Below are positions 11,014-11,238 of a stretch of 11,238 bases of DNA, in pieces. The first letter of the stretch is position 1, and every line of letters begins with the position of its first letter. The DNA lies in assembly GCA_009782695.1 (NCBI GenBank), contig WRIO01000012.1, forward strand, positions 1 to 11,238, given 5' to 3'. The stretch is from Candidatus Cloacimonadota bacterium (GTDB lineage Bacteria > Cloacimonadota > Cloacimonadia > Cloacimonadales > WRIO01). The notes beneath the pieces are model-generated. The model was not told the origin of the DNA. It did not search any database and saw only the letters and a list, made by a program, of their open reading frames with translations. The position numbers were made by a program, and so were the translations under genes.

Positions 11014-11238
11014 ATGGAAAATCTCTGTTTTGAACAAATTTGGAGCAAATCTTTGGAGCTGATCCAGCATTTCGGATTTAAGCTGATCATAGCTATTCTT
11101 ATACTGTTTTTTGGTAAATTGGTAGCTAAACATTTAAAAAAACTAACCATAAAGGTGATGGAACGGCACAAGACGGACAAGGCTATCGTGACCTTTACCT
11201 CGTCTATGCTTTATGGTGGCTTGTGGGTCTTTGTGATC
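11014..11238 (+). CDS. MscS-family mechanosensitive channel, N-terminus only
   Basis: The first 75 residues, cut by the window end. A short amphipathic start (MENLCFEQIWSKSLELIQ) is followed by a span of about 21-37 (FGFKLIIAILILFFGKLVAK), a Lys-rich linker (KHLKKLTIKVMERHKTDKAI) and the beginning of a second span (TFTSSMLYGGLWVFVI). This is the characteristic opening of small MscS channels, including the Gly-Lys/Arg pair after the first helix and the D-K-A-I-V-x-F before the second. Such channels open on membrane tension and release solutes on hypo-osmotic shock. The ribosome site is TTGGGGGTAA ahead of ATG. The pore helix and the cytoplasmic vestibule are outside the window, so the subfamily cannot be set. 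Confidence 0.82.
   Translation, partial: MENLCFEQIWSKSLELIQHFGFKLIIAILILFFGKLVAKHLKKLTIKVMERHKTDKAIVTFTSSMLYGGLWVFVI

Overview
The window looks like chromosomal DNA of an anaerobic, diderm (lipid A and lipoprotein making), moderately AT-rich bacterium. The signs are a superoxide reductase / rubrerythrin / rubredoxin set typical of strict anaerobes, an LpxH-like phosphoesterase, LspA, and families (DUF6754-like, DUF4159) that I associate with Cloacimonadota, Zixibacteria and related candidate phyla. Cloacimonadota is my best guess from gene content and repeat style, but it is an inference: there is no rRNA or other phylogenetic marker here.

Layout. (1) 1-2647, minus strand: a tight five-gene operon read yggT-family > divIVA-domain > purine nucleoside phosphorylase > TraR/DksA-family zinc-finger > lspA (cut by the window edge). 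Junctions are TAATG, a 23-nt overlap, a 26-nt gap, and stop directly abutting start. (2) 2648-2804: divergent regulatory region with a perfect 9-bp dyad in front of desulfoferrodoxin. (3) 2805-4015, plus strand: oxygen-defence operon with desulfoferrodoxin, rubrerythrin and a 44-residue short-loop rubredoxin that carries a Cys-x-Cys first knuckle. (4) 4016-4464: a repeat mosaic ending in a perfect 22-bp inverted repeat. (5) 4465-8081, plus strand: four membrane proteins, a DUF6754-like protein followed (after 313 nt of repeats) by three genes coupled by ATGA overlaps. This is the best candidate for an undescribed membrane system. (6) 8082-8876: dispersed hairpins, a 20-bp palindrome, a 44-residue single-span small protein, and a decayed 36-nt tandem repeat with G-tracts. 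(7) 8877-9530: secreted DUF4159 protein. (8) 9531-9826: repeats. (9) 9827-10555: LpxH-like metallophosphoesterase. (10) 10556-11013: repeats. (11) 11014-end: start of an MscS-type mechanosensitive channel.

The most striking non-coding feature is the intergenic DNA. It is built from a few dispersed families: a ~51-bp GC-rich element (E) with a CCCCTCC/GGAGGGG palindrome and a GACGGGGTGGTTAA end; a 42-bp core that sits next to that end; a TAGAAAT tandem followed by a GTGC/GCAC hairpin; and many tiny hairpins with 3-nt loops. Related copies differ by paired changes in their stems (for example C-G versus G-C, or C-G versus T-A), so the pairing is conserved while the sequence drifts.

Functional picture: region 3 is a complete superoxide-to-peroxide-to-water route fed by rubredoxin. 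Region 5 probably builds one envelope complex of unknown function. The minus-strand operon mixes envelope growth (YggT, DivIVA-like, LspA), purine salvage and a transcription-modulating zinc finger. I found no tRNA, rRNA, CRISPR array, transposase or phage gene.
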